DNA of 64,000 bases from Gnetum montanum (lineage: Eukaryota; Streptophyta; Gnetopsida; Gnetales; Gnetaceae): NCBI GenBank assembly GCA_015680685.1, contig MNCI01033474.1, positions 1,112,009 to 1,176,008 on the forward strand. The letters run 5' to 3'. A program made the position numbers and the translations under genes. The notes beneath the pieces are model-generated. The model was given only the letters and a program-made list of their open reading frames with translations, did not search any database and was not told where the DNA came from. Each line of letters begins with the position of its first letter. The stretch's first letter is position 1. Positions 35,480 to 46,614 of the stretch are shown here, piece by piece.

Positions 35480-36720
35480 ACTGTTAACATTGTAGGACCT
35501 TCCTTGATCTGGCTAGAACCATGGGCCGAGACGCCATACAAGCTTACGTTCATGCAGGGGGTTCTCAACGACATGATTGAACATCTCAAATAGGTCGATC
35601 TAGAAGTGGGTAAGTAAAGTGGCTACACTAGGCCTTTAGCTTACTACGCTAAACTTCTTGAGTTGCCAAACTTTGCTACACTACTGTGACTAATGCACTT
35701 TTACGTGTGATAATAGCCTCTCGCCTCAAGTGGGACCCGAAATGAGTAGTAAAGGTGGATTTCGTGCCTACATTCCCACTTGAAGTGACCAAGGTGTCTC
35801 ATTGGATATATGATGAGGCTAGCAAATGTGTGTTGCACTCGACATGCTCTTTATGGGAGTGTAGGCATGTGAATGAAGACCTATGGAGACAGGTCTAGAG
35901 GTAGGAGAGAGAAATGGCCAATCTGACCACTGAGGTGGGAGACCTCCATTCCAGGAACGAGTTCCTTCTAGCCTATGATATCAATGATGGAAATTGGCAC
36001 ACAGTAATCATAGATTATGTAAGATATTGGATGGCTATGCGATGCAACAACAAGGCCACTTGGGAGATAATTGAACAGCGAATGCAGATGGACTTGTTAG
36101 CTCAGAAGGACCAAGACTGGAAGAACTATAGTGCTAGAGTTTATGAGTGGGGGTAGTCCTAGAAGAATCATAATAATATGTATAAACTAGAATGTGCCAC
36201 CTATTGCAAACAATACCGGGATGCTTCAGTAAAGTTGTATACTCATGAAGCATTCCTAGATGTCCTTGATGCTTCTAAGGCCTACAATAAGTTCATGTAG
36301 CAAGTGACGGTCACTAAGTCACCTAAGAAGGAAGTGAATCTTCCCATAGGTGAGACTGCCACTGCCTCCTTTTCTTTGGGACTACAAAGATGTATGACCA
36401 TCGAAAAGGAGAAAGTTGCAGCAAATGCTGACCCAAGCGATAGACATTGGACAAATATCATAGAGGAGGAGGTTTGGCACCGCCTTGGCATCAGATTGGA
36501 TTGCATACCCCCTGAGATAGATGTGGGGCCCTCTCAGGTTAGTCACTTTCTGTGATGCAACAATTTATGTTTTTTCTAGCTGTTATGTGCAACTCTAGTT
36601 GACTTCTTCATGTTTATGGTGCAGATTTCAAATGAAGAAGAAAGGCCCCTAGAGGGCAGAAATGATGATGCAGATGAAGGCGATGCAGAGGGAAATGATG
36701 AAGGGGAAGATGACGTGTGA
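35480..36720 (+). pseudogene. Antisense gene 3' part, helical region and acidic tail (B)
   Basis: The frame includes a Glu/Arg/Leu-rich stretch (ERMANLTTEV-like, then RNEFLLAYDIND) and a segment ending at PSQ before a CAG/GTTAGT donor at 36,538. The last exon (36,625-36,720) reads ISNEEERPLEGRNDDA and ends DEGEDDV. C encodes AEEGDAEGGDAEANDEDDV at the same place. Exon edges at 35.3-35.9 kb are uncertain. Confidence 0.55.
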
Positions 36721-36884
36721 TAACAGAGCTTTTAATTTTTTGTATCTTTTATGTTTTTGTAAAACTGTTGCAAACATTGTCTAAGTGAATTTTTGAATGA
36801 AAAACGGATTATGTCAAGATTGATGCTACTCTATTTTATGTGTTATGTATGTTATCTATGCGATCAATTTCTATGTTTTTCATT

Positions 36885-37003
36885 TTAGTTTTAGGCCATT
36901 TCGGGCCATGGCTAGTTTTAGGTCATTTCAGGCCATGGTGCGATATAGTTTTAGGCCACTTCGGGCCATTGCTAGTTTTAGGGAATTTCGGGCCATCGTG
37001 TAA
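36885..37003. repeat. TAGTTTTAGGCCATTTCGGGCCATGG minisatellite (B)
   Basis: About four units of 28-38 bp sit between the 3' end of the antisense gene and the end of protease. C has the same at 46,288-46,445. The TAGTTTTAGG core resembles the other two minisatellites of the element. Confidence 0.85.
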
Positions 37004-37149
37004 GAAGAAGGTGTGTCAATGGTTTTAGAAAAGTAAATTAGTATGTTTAGCGTAGATGGATGAATGTGAAGCAAATGAGCGATAAATGTACAATAGATGT
37101 TAACTTAGCAAGAAGTAGTGGGGTTGCTATGCTATGTGTAACTACTTCC

Positions 37150-38080
37150 TAACCCATCGCAGCTTTGGTGAGGTGTAAGGCTAAGATGCTTTGCCAGGGC
37201 ATTCATCTACATCATTTTCCTCTACTTGGAAGGGCAACTCGGCCCATGCATCTTTGTTTTCTGAGCCAACCTGCTGGGCTGGCTCTTTCGCTAAACCATT
37301 AGTATCTACAGAGATAGGTGCCTCGCTCTTAGGGGTTATGACCTCTGAGCCCTATTCCATATCTACGTTATTGATTGCTTGCGTTGCCACCTCATCGCCA
37401 TGGATTACCACCTCCCTACCTACATAGGGTAGATAGATCTCTTGGTGTATGGGAGAAGAGATGACCCTAAGTTGTGCTAACCATGATCTCCCCAAGATCA
37501 GGTTAAACCCAGGCATCTCTTCCACCACGATAAACATTGCATTAGTGGGGAACTGGTCCCCTAACACAAAGTCAATGTGGACCATGCCTTTCACTACGAC
37601 CTGTGCCCCATTGAACGACTTTAAGTATGATGTCATCGTGGGTCTGATTTGGTCGACCAAACCTAGCTTATCCACTATAGGGAATGGGATGATGTTTATA
37701 GCAGCCCCATCATCAACGTGTACCCTTCAGATCTTGGGTTGGTCGACCCAAATTGTGATGAAAATAGGTGCTATAGTCACTTGACCCTTTTTAGGGTCTT
37801 CCCTAATGGAATCGTCATAAAACGTCAATTGGGATGGCTTTGGTCCTACAAGCAAAGAAGGAAGCATAATTGAGTGGATTGCTTTTTCTTCTACTGGCAT
37901 GTTCTCATTAACTGGAATTGTTGTTAACATGTGAACCAAAGCCTCACGATGTGTAGTCGAAGTCATAATCAGGTCATACAGGCTTAAAGTTATGTTCTTC
38001 TACTTCAGAGCCTACTTGACCTGAGTAAGAGCGTTTAAAAGGTTAGGTCCACTTTCCTTTTTACTGCCTTTCTCCTCTTC
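37150..38080 (-). pseudogene. Element B protease (end of gag-pro)
   Basis: The minus frame has VDDGAAINIIPFPIVDKL (D-D-G-A is the active-site turn), KSFNGAQVVVKG, NLILGRSWLAQL, the ILGR.W motif of retropepsins, and YVGREVVIHGDE. It cuts the polyprotein. Upstream, about 37,960-37,730, is a linker (HREALVHMLTTIPVNE). Stops separate linker and core. The position matching C's splice donor reads GCAAAG here. Confidence 0.8.
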
Positions 38081-38505
38081 CATTCATCCGAGGAGACAAA
38101 TTTCCCAAGGAGGGATAGTTTTAGATCTAGGATAAGACCCATTTAGGTGAGGTGGTGAAGACCATGCACTTGTAGGAATGTCATATTTCAGCAATGAGGA
38201 CGTAGATGCAAAGGACGAGGGCATAGGTTTGGAAGTACCAGGGATGATATGTTCCATTGATGCCTCACCTGTCAAACACTCTTCTCATTAATTTGGACGA
38301 GAAGATAAGGTGCTGTCTTATGTGGGGTAGGGGCAGTTGAGGGGCTTGGCCCCCTAATGATGAATGTTGCTAACGGTGTTAATGCATGCGGTAGTGGTGC
38401 AGTTTTGCTAACAGGTGGTGTAAGGGCAGATGTCCAGGGAGGAACTCTTAGGACAAATGGTTGCTACAAAGTTTTCTTGGCCATTGGTGGTGTTGATGTG
38501 CTATG

Positions 38506-40192
38506 CTAAGGCACATGAACCACAAATGGCTGCTGGGGTAGTTTAGGGTTACTATCAAAGCTGATGGTGTTGATGATGTAACCGACATTTTTGGTGTTAA
38601 GAGGATTCATGTAGACATGCAAAGACTGATTTTTGGGATGCATTGGGTTGCTTTTGTCTAAAACCAGTTTCCCTTGATCAATCATTCTTTGGATGTCATC
38701 TTTTAACGCCATGCAGTAATCCGTGTCATGACCACACTATTGATGGTAGTCATAAAACCGTTCCAGCCTGAAATTCTTAGGAACTGGTGACTGATTAGGC
38801 AAGGCCAAGGAGGGGTTCCTATGAAGTTCGCAGTATTGTTGATGTTTTTTGATTCCCTTCTCTAACATCCACGTGTGTTGGATATACCCTATTGCCAGTA
38901 ATTTCTTCAGAAGTTCTAAAGGCTTAACAAGCAATGAGGTATATTTAGAGTGATCTTTACGCTCAAAGGTTGGATTAAGAAGTGTGGATACTTCGGATGT
39001 AGATGTGGAGGGTTGAGCTACGTTGCCCTGGTTGGGTGCAGGGTTAGTTTCTATTGTGATCGTCTTCTTGTTGTTCTTGTTGTTGTTGGGTTTGACTATG
39101 TTTGCCACAGTGGCCACTATGGCTGTCGCAGCCTTGCCCTTGTCCTTCTTTGCAAACATATTCTTGTATGCAACATAAACTAGGTCTTTGCTTGCCTCAA
39201 CCACATCTTATATGCTCTTGGTTTGGGCAAAAGCCTAACTAAGAGTCCATGGAGCAAGATAGTTTGAACTTGATGAAGTCGTTCACTGCACCCTTAAAGA
39301 TGGCCAACAAATGGGCTTCCACGATGGGCTTGTGGATCTCGTTAAGGGTAGCACTCCATCGCTGTATGAATTTTTGGACTGGTTCTAGTGGATCTTGCTT
39401 CACGCTCATTAGCTGATCCAGTGTAACTTTTGGTCTTAAGTTATACTTGAAATGCATTACAAACTGGGTCAGAAGCTCCTCTAGGGTTGAGATGGAGGAG
39501 CATGGAAGCACATGGTACCAGTACAGGGCTTTCCCTGTCAGAGACATAGCAAAGATGGGGATGATTACATGCAGCCATTGTTGCAGAGGAAAGGACTCAG
39601 ATCTAAATGTGACAAGATGGATGTTGGGATCATCCTCCCCGTTGTATTTTGTGAAATGAGGGAGTGGCATCCCAGGGGGTAAAGCTAGCATGGGGACTAC
39701 TCGGTTGATGGGGTCATCCTGGTAGAAGTCCATGACTTACCATATTAGAACCGGTAGTCTTGAGGCATTTGATTTCCTTAGTGAGGGTTTGGATGAGCTG
39801 GAATGCTTGATCCAAACCTAGGGATGATGCAGATGGTTGGGGAGTTGTAGAGGTAGCTCCCATCTATGGTATGGTAGGGGCAACAACCTAGCCCATAGGT
39901 GGTGCTGTTGGGGTGGCCGCTATGAAAGGTGCTGCTTGTGTTATCCACCATTCGTTAGATGATGCTGTTAGAGCAGCAGCCGCTGGTTGTGCTACTGGGT
40001 AGGCCGTTTGTGCGGTCGGTGGGACAAACCATAGTCCCGTGCTTGGTTGTACCATTTGTGGGACCTTGTACGTTTGGTGGTGAATGTAGCTGGACATCTG
40101 CGAGGCCTGCAAAACAGGAGGATAAGTGAATGGGGTCCACCATGTGGGCAGGATTGGGCCCACCGCTGACAGTGGGATAGGTGTAGATAGGG
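38506..40192 (-). pseudogene. Element B gag, 3' two thirds
   Basis: In minus order, a Pro/Ala/Gln-rich linker (40,192-39,880) is followed by the gag core (39,733-39,239) with PHFTKYNGEDDPNIHLVTF and QFVMHFKYNLRPKVTLDQL, ending SMDS at a stop. A Lys-rich segment follows, then a zinc-knuckle-like region with LERFYDYHQ and MALKDDIQRMIDQGKLVLD. Gag packages the RNA. The missing N-terminal part lies at 58,670-59,403, beyond element C. Confidence 0.8.
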
Positions 40193-40197
40193 GAATG
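40193..40197 (+). other. Target-site duplication of element C, left copy
   Basis: GAATG precedes the LTR; AAATG follows the other LTR at 58,665-58,669. One mismatch in five is compatible with age. Confidence 0.75.
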
Positions 40198-40710
40198 TGA
40201 AACACCCCGAACTTTCAGGGCATCATTGCTTCACTAGGCTATCACAATTCAGGCAGTGTCATGGCAGTTCATCAGGAGATGGGTGTTCTGGGCTTTAGAT
40301 TGTACAGTTTGGCAAATTTTCTAGCTGGGTAATTCATCCAGTTGACAGCCTATACAGAAGTAATGTGGAGAGTTTCCAGCGATCCTCAAAATGCGCAAAA
40401 AAGTTTGGCAAGTTTTCTAGGCAAGGAGTTTGCTACACAATGCAATGCAATATAGTGTAGCATGCTTTGGGAGACAGTTGTTCAAGCAGTCAACCATAAA
40501 TTATTGCAAGACAGGGTGCTACACTATGCTACGCAGCGTAGCATAGTGTACCGATAGCAACACAGGAAGGCTTAGCCTACTTAGTGATTTTCAATTGTAC
40601 TAAGTTAGTGCCTCTGACCTTCGAAAATAGTTGCTTCGCTCGATTCCAAGTCCTTCAGCAATGGCTCCTTCACCAGAAAATAGAAAACTTAGCAAAAAGC
40701 AAGTCATGTT

Positions 40711-40757
40711 GGTTGCTATGCTACACTACGCTATGTAGTGTAGCACAACATAGCAAC
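40711..40757. repeat. GCTAC palindrome in C 5' LTR
   Basis: GTTGCTATG and CTACACTAC are mirrored as GTAGTGTAG and CATAGCAAC around GCTAT. The same place in the 3' LTR (57,422-57,466) is also palindromic but with a different sequence (CTATGCTACGCTACATAGCG), so arms seem to have changed together. Confidence 0.8.
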
Positions 40758-41315
40758 TTTACAGGAGCAACAAAAGACATCCCAAAGGGGGGGATCAGCA
40801 AGTTCGCAAGTTTCACAGTGCAAAAGATAGAGTTTCCAGAATGGTGACATTTTTTGCGACTAAGGCCAGCTTCTACGCTATGCTACGCTACGTAGCATAG
40901 CATAGCATAGCAAATATGCAATAAATAGTTAGCGTGCTTCAAAGGTTTCTAGCACATGCAGCAGGACACAACACAAGTTGTTGCTTCGAACTGATGGCTA
41001 TGCTATGCTAAGTTGCCTAGTGTAGCATGGCATAACAAGTTTCCACGCTACATCTGCATGCTACGCTACAAATCATGGCATGGTGTAGCAGACAGTTACG
41101 CCACATCAATGCACTCCACCTAATTGTACCATTGGCACACATCTCCAAACTCTAACAGTGCAATTATAGCATGGCAGGTTTGCAATTACAGCATGACAGG
41201 CCTGTCCAACGGACATGCATGTTTAACGGTCATGCATGCCCATGCAGAATAGAAAAGTCAACATAGGCCTAGGGCACATGGCATCCAAACTACATCTTTC
41301 GCATGCCCTTGGTCC

Positions 41316-41323
41316 TATAAATA
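41316..41323 (+). promoter_or_regulatory. LTR promoter TATA box of element C
   Basis: TATAAATA within CCTATAAATACC. The same motif occurs in the 3' LTR (58,017-58,024) and in both B LTRs (24,952-24,959 and 60,323-60,330, minus). It would start the genomic RNA. Confidence 0.7.
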
Positions 41324-41968
41324 CCCCAATAAGCAATGCTCAGGAGGATCCATTTTTTTAGCAAGTGCGTGGCAAGTCTGCTAGTTGGTAAATCGGCAAG
41401 CAGGCAGGTAAAAGTTACCATTGTATGCTCGAGAACTGTAAACATCTTGTTTGACATTGTAAATAGCTGGCATTCTCATTTGGCATCCTATTATGTCCTT
41501 CTTGCTATCCTCATAGCATTTTGCATTTGGCTCCCGAGTCTGCATTCAAGTATACAGTTGTCTTGCTCTGAACATCTTGATTACCTTTGGGATCTCTGCA
41601 CCTCCCAGCATTGCGCAACCAATTATATTCACCTTGACAGAGTGAAGTCATAATTTTGAAGCAGTGCATTTTCCTAACTGCATTTCACTTTGTTTTCTTT
41701 CTTATCATTGCATTTTTTACATTGTTTTCTATCTCTTTTGCATTTAAAGTTATCATTTTATGCTAGAAGTCTCATTTTCAAATTATCCATTTATGAAAGG
41801 TTATATTAACATCGACTAAGTGCTTGTCTAATTGACCAGACCTTTCAGGGCATCCCATGTCCATTTTATCTAGCACGACCCTCACGCAGATACGGGGTTA
41901 AGACTACCAACGATCGACGACCTCTCAGTGTTTTCTAGCTGCCGACGTTTTTGGTCGCTATAGTTTTC

Positions 41969-41984
41969 TGGCGCTAGAAGGAGG
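41969..41984 (+). other. Element C primer binding site
   Basis: TGGCGCTAGAAGGAGG starts six bases after the LTR. It has the TGG start expected for pairing with a tRNA CCA end. The tRNA species was not identified; it is not the common initiator-Met site (TGGTATCAGAGC). Confidence 0.75.
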
Positions 41985-42033
41985 TCCTTTCCATGTTTTA
42001 TGATATTCCTCTGAGCATTCTGCACCCTAATAT

Positions 42034-42312
42034 GCATTAGCATAAACTTGACACCCATTTGTGGTTATTTACGCATTGTCTGGTGTAGATCGGTCGCTTC
42101 AACGGTTCCTCCGGAATCCTACAGGACATAAAGCCTTCGATCGGCAATTGACTTGTTTATTTTAAGGTAGTATTGCATGCATTATATACCTTGTCACACA
42201 CTAGCATAAACATTACATCCATCTTGTGGTTGTTTATGCATCGTGTGGTACAGATCGATCGCTTCGACGATTCTTCTGGAACCCTGCAGGACATAAAGCC
42301 TTAGATTGTCAC
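42034..42312 (+). repeat. Duplicated leader segment in element C
   Basis: A unit of about 115 bp (AGCATAAAC...AGGACATAAAGCCTT) occurs at about 42,034-42,147 and again, diverged, at about 42,197-42,312. B shows only one such unit near 59,485-59,580. Confidence 0.75.
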
Positions 42313-42359
42313 TAGATTTTCTTGTTTCCATCATTTGCAATCCTTCTAGCTTCATAACA

Positions 42360-44665
42360 ATGGCTTCCACAACTACCTCTGTTACTATTGCTAACCTCAA
42401 AATTCCTCTCATAGTCCAAGGCACCACAAGTGTCGAACGACTACCCATCCCAGGGCCAGGGCCACGTCGGTCCCTTAGGATCCAAAATTGGGGACCCGAA
42501 GGCTTGGTTGAGCAACATGAACAATACAATTTCCTCTGCACTAAGGTGTAGGCAAACCTTCCCCTAGATGCACAAGAATTTAAGGAAAAATGTAACTTCA
42601 AGGTCACCTACTCCTTTTAGCCCACTCCCAATGCTTTCATCCCTTTGACAGAAGTGCAACAATGGCTTTTAGATCAGCCTGTCCTAGCCTGGTGAGGCGC
42701 AAGACGTAGCGTCTCATCATGACGAGGTTTTCCAAGATGGAAAGGAGGAAATGGATTCTTAATCTAATGGAGGAGGTCAAGTCAACCCCATCACCATCCC
42801 TCCTACCCAGTCCTCTTAGACCAATCCGCTGACTATTACTGCTCCCTTCGGGATCACAGCCACGCCACTATAGCCTACGATCCCACCTATCATGGGTAGT
42901 CGTACCATGCCCATGGCATATCAAAGCACACACATCCCTATCTCAAATTCAGTCACCATACCACCATAGGTTATTCATCAATTCCTTTTTGCTTTGCAAG
43001 ATGCCCCAATTATGGCTACCCTGCGGCATGTTCATACTGTACCTACTTCACAGTCATACACAACTTATATTTCCATTCTTATGTTAGCATCTGTCCCAGC
43101 AACTATGGTGGGCCCAGGCCCATCCACATGATGGATCCCATTCACTTCTTCACCTATTCCACAACCATCACAGATGTCTCATTATGTTTGCCCTCAAACC
43201 TACCAGAACCCATAGACGATACAACCTGGTGTAGGAATATGGTCTTTTCCACCTCACACAAAAGCTGCCCATTCCATGGCACAACTGGCGGCTGCCACTT
43301 CAATAACACCACCTACTAGGTTGTGGGAAGTGCAACCACCACCATTCATAGGGGTCATCCCAACGGTACTACTGATGGATCATGCCACCACCCCCACGAT
43401 TTCGTAGATGGAAATTACCTCGGCAGTTCCTCAGTAGTCCACATCGTTGCAAGGTTTGGATCAAGCGTTCTAGCTTATCCAAACCCTTATCGAGGAAATA
43501 AAATGCCTCAAAGCTATTGGGTCAGACACGATACAAGTCATGGACTTTTACTAGGACGACCCTATCAGCCCTGCAATCCCCACACTCACATTACCCCTAG
43601 GGATGTCCCTCCCCCACTTCATGAAATACAATGGAGAGGGAGATCCCAATGCACATCTTGTTACCTTTAGGTCTGAATCCCTTCTATTGCAAGAATGGCT
43701 ACACACAATTATACGTTTCTTTGCCATGTTTCTGGCAGGGAAAGCCTTGGATTGATACCGCGTACTACCACACTCATCTATCTCAACTCTAGAGGAGCAT
43801 TTGACCTAGTTCATGATGCGGTTCAAGTATAACTTGAAGGCAGAAACCACGCTAGATCAGTTGATGAGCTTGAAGTAGGATCCTCTTGAACCTGTCCAGA
43901 AGTTCATCTAGTGATGGAGCGCAACCCTTAACAAAATTTGCGAACCCACCGTGAAAGCCCACTTGCTAGCCATCTTCAGGTGTGCTGGGAAATGACTTCA
44001 TCAAGTCCAAATTGTATTACCTTACTCCCCGCACTCTTAGTTAGGACTTCGCTTAGACTAAGAGCATACAAGGTGCGGCCGAGGCAAGCAAAGACCCAGC
44101 CTACATTTCCTACAAGAACACCTTCACAAAGAAGGACAAGGGTAAGGCCCCAACAACCATAGTGGCCTCTGTGGTGACTTAGGCAAAGCCCAAACCTAGT
44201 AAAAATGGTAACAAAAATAACAAGAAATTGGCCACACCTACAGCTAACCCCATGCCCAAGCAGGGCAACACACCGCAACCTCCCGTATCTGTACTCAAGA
44301 CATCTACACAACCCAAATTAAAATTTGAGTGTAAAGATTGCTCAAAGTATACCCCACTACCTCTCAAGCCTTTAGAACTTCTAAAGCAGCTACTGGTAGT
44401 AAGGCACATCCAACACAAGCAGATGTTAAAAGAAGGAATTAGGAGACATCAGCGATACTGCAAGCTCCTTAGGAACCCATCTTTGGCCTTGCCCAATGAG
44501 CCCCCAGTTCCTAAGGGTTTCAAGCTAGATAGGTTTTGTGACTACCACCAACAATGTGGTCAGAACACGGATTATTGTCTGGCATTGAAGGATGACATCC
44601 AAAGGATGATTGATCAGGGGAAACTGATGCTAGATGAAAGTAACCCAGTACGCCCTAAGAATTAA
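42360..44665 (+). pseudogene. Element C gag
   Basis: The ATG at 42,360 opens MASTTTSVTIANLKIP and leads through a Pro/Thr-rich linker (42,800-43,500). The core (43,600-44,000) has LPHFMKYNGEGDPN, MRFKYNLKAETTLDQLMSLK and KAHLLAIF. A Lys/Pro-rich stretch follows, then 44,228-44,665 with CSKYTPLPLKPLELLKQLL and a knuckle-like FCDYHQQCGQNTDYCLAL, and DDIQRMIDQGKLMLDESNP. Stops at 42,549, near 43,670-43,920 and 44,664 break the frame. It is the capsid-like protein of the particle. Confidence 0.82.
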
Positions 44666-45306
44666 TCTCTGCATGTCTACATAGACCCCCTTAATGCCAA
44701 CAACGCAGGTTATGTTATCAACACCATTGACGTTAACAATGATCCTAGGGCGCCCCAACAGCCATTCGTGTTCCATGTGCCTCAGCGTAGCACACTAGCA
44801 CCACCACCAGCTGGTCGAAGCTCATAACAGTTGTTTATTTTGAGAGTCCCTCCTTGGGCATCCACCCCTATTCCTATTAGAAAAACCATGTCACCTGGCC
44901 CCCATTAACACTGTTAGCTTCGTTTATCATCAAGGGGCTGACTCCTTCAATAGCCCCTATCCTACGCAAGATAGGTGAACAACCTTCTTGTCCTAAAAAA
45001 TGGGAAGTGTGTCTCGTAGGTGAGACGTTGAGAGGAAGTACCGCCCCAGGTATTTCCAATCCTACATCTTTAGCCCTTGCATCTATGCCCTCATCACCAA
45101 AGAGGGATGTTGCTATAACCACATAGTCCGTGCCACCCCGCCAAAAAGGGTCTAAACATAGACTTGAAATTTCCCCTCCTCGAGAAATTCTTCTTCTAGG
45201 ATGAATAGAAGAAGAGAAAGGTGGTAAAAAAGGGGGTAGCTAGGACCTCTTGGATGCCCTCACTTAGGTCAAACAAGCTCTAAAATAGAAAAATACTACA
45301 CTAAGC
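44666..45306 (+). pseudogene. Element C gag-protease linker, degraded
   Basis: Homologous to 37,970-38,500 of B in inverse orientation. It contains a Pro-rich stretch near APPPAGRS and no intact frame. Confidence 0.5.
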
Positions 45307-46093
45307 TTGTACGACCTAATCATGACATCCATCCCACACGGTGAGGCTCTGATCCGCATGTTGAAAGTGATTTTGGTCAATGAGGACATGCCAGTAGAGG
45401 AGGAAGCAATTCATTCGGTCATGCTTCCCTCCGCACTCGTAGAGCCAGAATTGTCTCAATTGACTTTCAGCGATAACTCCATTAGGGAAGATCCTGAAAG
45501 GGATTAAGTGACTACAACACCCCTATTCATCACAATTCGGGTCGGTCAATACCAGATCTGAAGGGTACACATTGATGATGGGGCTGCCATGAATGTCATC
45601 CCCTTCCCTATTGTGGATAAGTTGGGCTTGGTTGACCAAATCAAACCCACAACGACGTCATGCCTCATGTCGTTCAATGGAGCACGGGTCGTGGTGAAGG
45701 ACACAGTCCACATAGACTTCATGGTAGGGGATCAATTCCCCATGAATGCAACATTCATCATGGTTGAGAAAATGCTCAGGTTTAACCTAATCTTGGGGAG
45801 ATCATGGTTGGCACAGCTCAGAGCTATCTCCTCACCTATACACCAGGAGATCCACTTGCCTTATGCAAGGAGGGAGGTGGTGATCCATGGTGACGAGGTA
45901 GTGACGCAAACAATCCACAACGTAGATATGGAACAGGGCTCAGAGGTTGTAACCTCTGAGAATGAAGCACCTTTCGTAGCATACACTGACCATCCGACAG
46001 AGGAATCAGCTTAGCAAGTTGGTTCCCAAAATGAGAGCACGTGGGCTGAGTTTCCCTTCCAAGCAGAAGGCAATGATGTAGACGAAGGCCTTG
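45307..46093 (+). pseudogene. Element C protease and end of gag-pro exon
   Basis: A linker HGEALIRMLKVILVNEDMPV comes first. After a stop at about 45,505, the core has IDDGAAMNVIPFPIVDKLGL (active-site DDGA), KSFNGARVVV-like, NLILGRSWLAQLRAISSP and YARREVVIHGDE. The frame ends near ESA with a TAG at 46,012. The following CTTG/GTAAGG at 46,093 is a good splice donor and is proposed as the end of the gag-pro exon. Confidence 0.82.
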
Positions 46094-46287
46094 GTAAGGC
46101 ATCTCGGCCTTACATCTCGCTTAACCCATGATGGGTCAAGAAGTAGCTACGCATAGTGTAGCAACACCACTACTTCTTGCCCAGTTATCCACCCTTGCAC
46201 ATTTTTTGCCCTTCTGTTTTGCATCTATGCTAGTTGCTAATTAACCATTTTCCAAATCGTTAGCGTATCACCCTTTGACATGCGATA

Positions 46288-46445
46288 GGCCCAAAATGGC
46301 CTAAAACTAGCAGTGGCCTGAAATGGCCTAAAACTAGAAATGGCCCAAAATGGCCTAAAACTAGCGAAGGCCGAAATGGCCCAAAACTAGCAATATCCCG
46401 AAATGACTTAAAATTAGCAATAGCCCGAAATGGCTTAAAAATAGA
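46288..46445. repeat. TAGTTTTAGGCCATTTCGGGCCATT minisatellite (C)
   Basis: About five units of 28-35 bp in inverse orientation (GCCTAAAACTAGC). Same place as 36,885-37,003 of B, between protease and the 3' end of the antisense gene. Confidence 0.85.
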
Positions 46446-46614
46446 ACATAAAGGCATCAAAATTTTATGTAAAGCACGTAGCCAATGCATAAGTTATCAT
46501 AGCATCAATTACTTTTCCAAAATTCTTCGCTTTATTCAAAATTTTTATCTTTTAGACAATGTTGGCAAAAATTTTACAAAAATTTAAAATTGCAAAAAAA
46601 AAAATCCCATGCTA

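Larger units (their letters stand above)
32085..36720 (+). pseudogene. Antisense spliced gene in protease-RT spacer of B (FCP1-like phosphatase domain plus unknown domain)
   Basis: This gene runs opposite to B's gag-pol. Supported exons are 32,085-32,203, 32,810-33,259, 33,342-33,616, 33,727-34,773, an E-rich exon from about 34,918, a helical part to 36,537 and a last exon 36,625-36,720. Joined phases agree at each junction examined. Exons 1-3 give a helical leader, then an FCP1/NLI-interacting-factor type HAD domain. Exon 4 gives an unknown domain. The tail is acidic. FCP1-type enzymes dephosphorylate proteins such as the RNA polymerase II tail; whether this one has any activity is unknown. 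Two stops in exon 1, others in exons 2-4, and a lost exon 5 acceptor make this copy a pseudogene. C carries the same gene, so it belongs to the family. Confidence 0.75.
40198..41962 (+). repeat. Element C 5' LTR
   Basis: It starts TGAAACACCCCGAACTTTC and ends GGTCGCTATA, the last dinucleotide being a decayed CA. It contains a TATA box at 41,316-41,323 and a series of GCTAC/GTAGC palindromes at about 40,430, 40,510, 40,711, 40,870 and 41,000. Its partner is 56,911-58,664. Confidence 0.92.

Noticed and set aside
36840-37028. Open frame with repeated VLGHFGP-like units
   Set aside because: It is a translation of the TAGTTTTAGGCC minisatellite, not a protein repeat. The same holds for 46,260-46,490.
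42194-42607. 137-residue open frame on the minus strand in C
   Set aside because: Shadow of the gag start on the plus strand, which is conserved with B.
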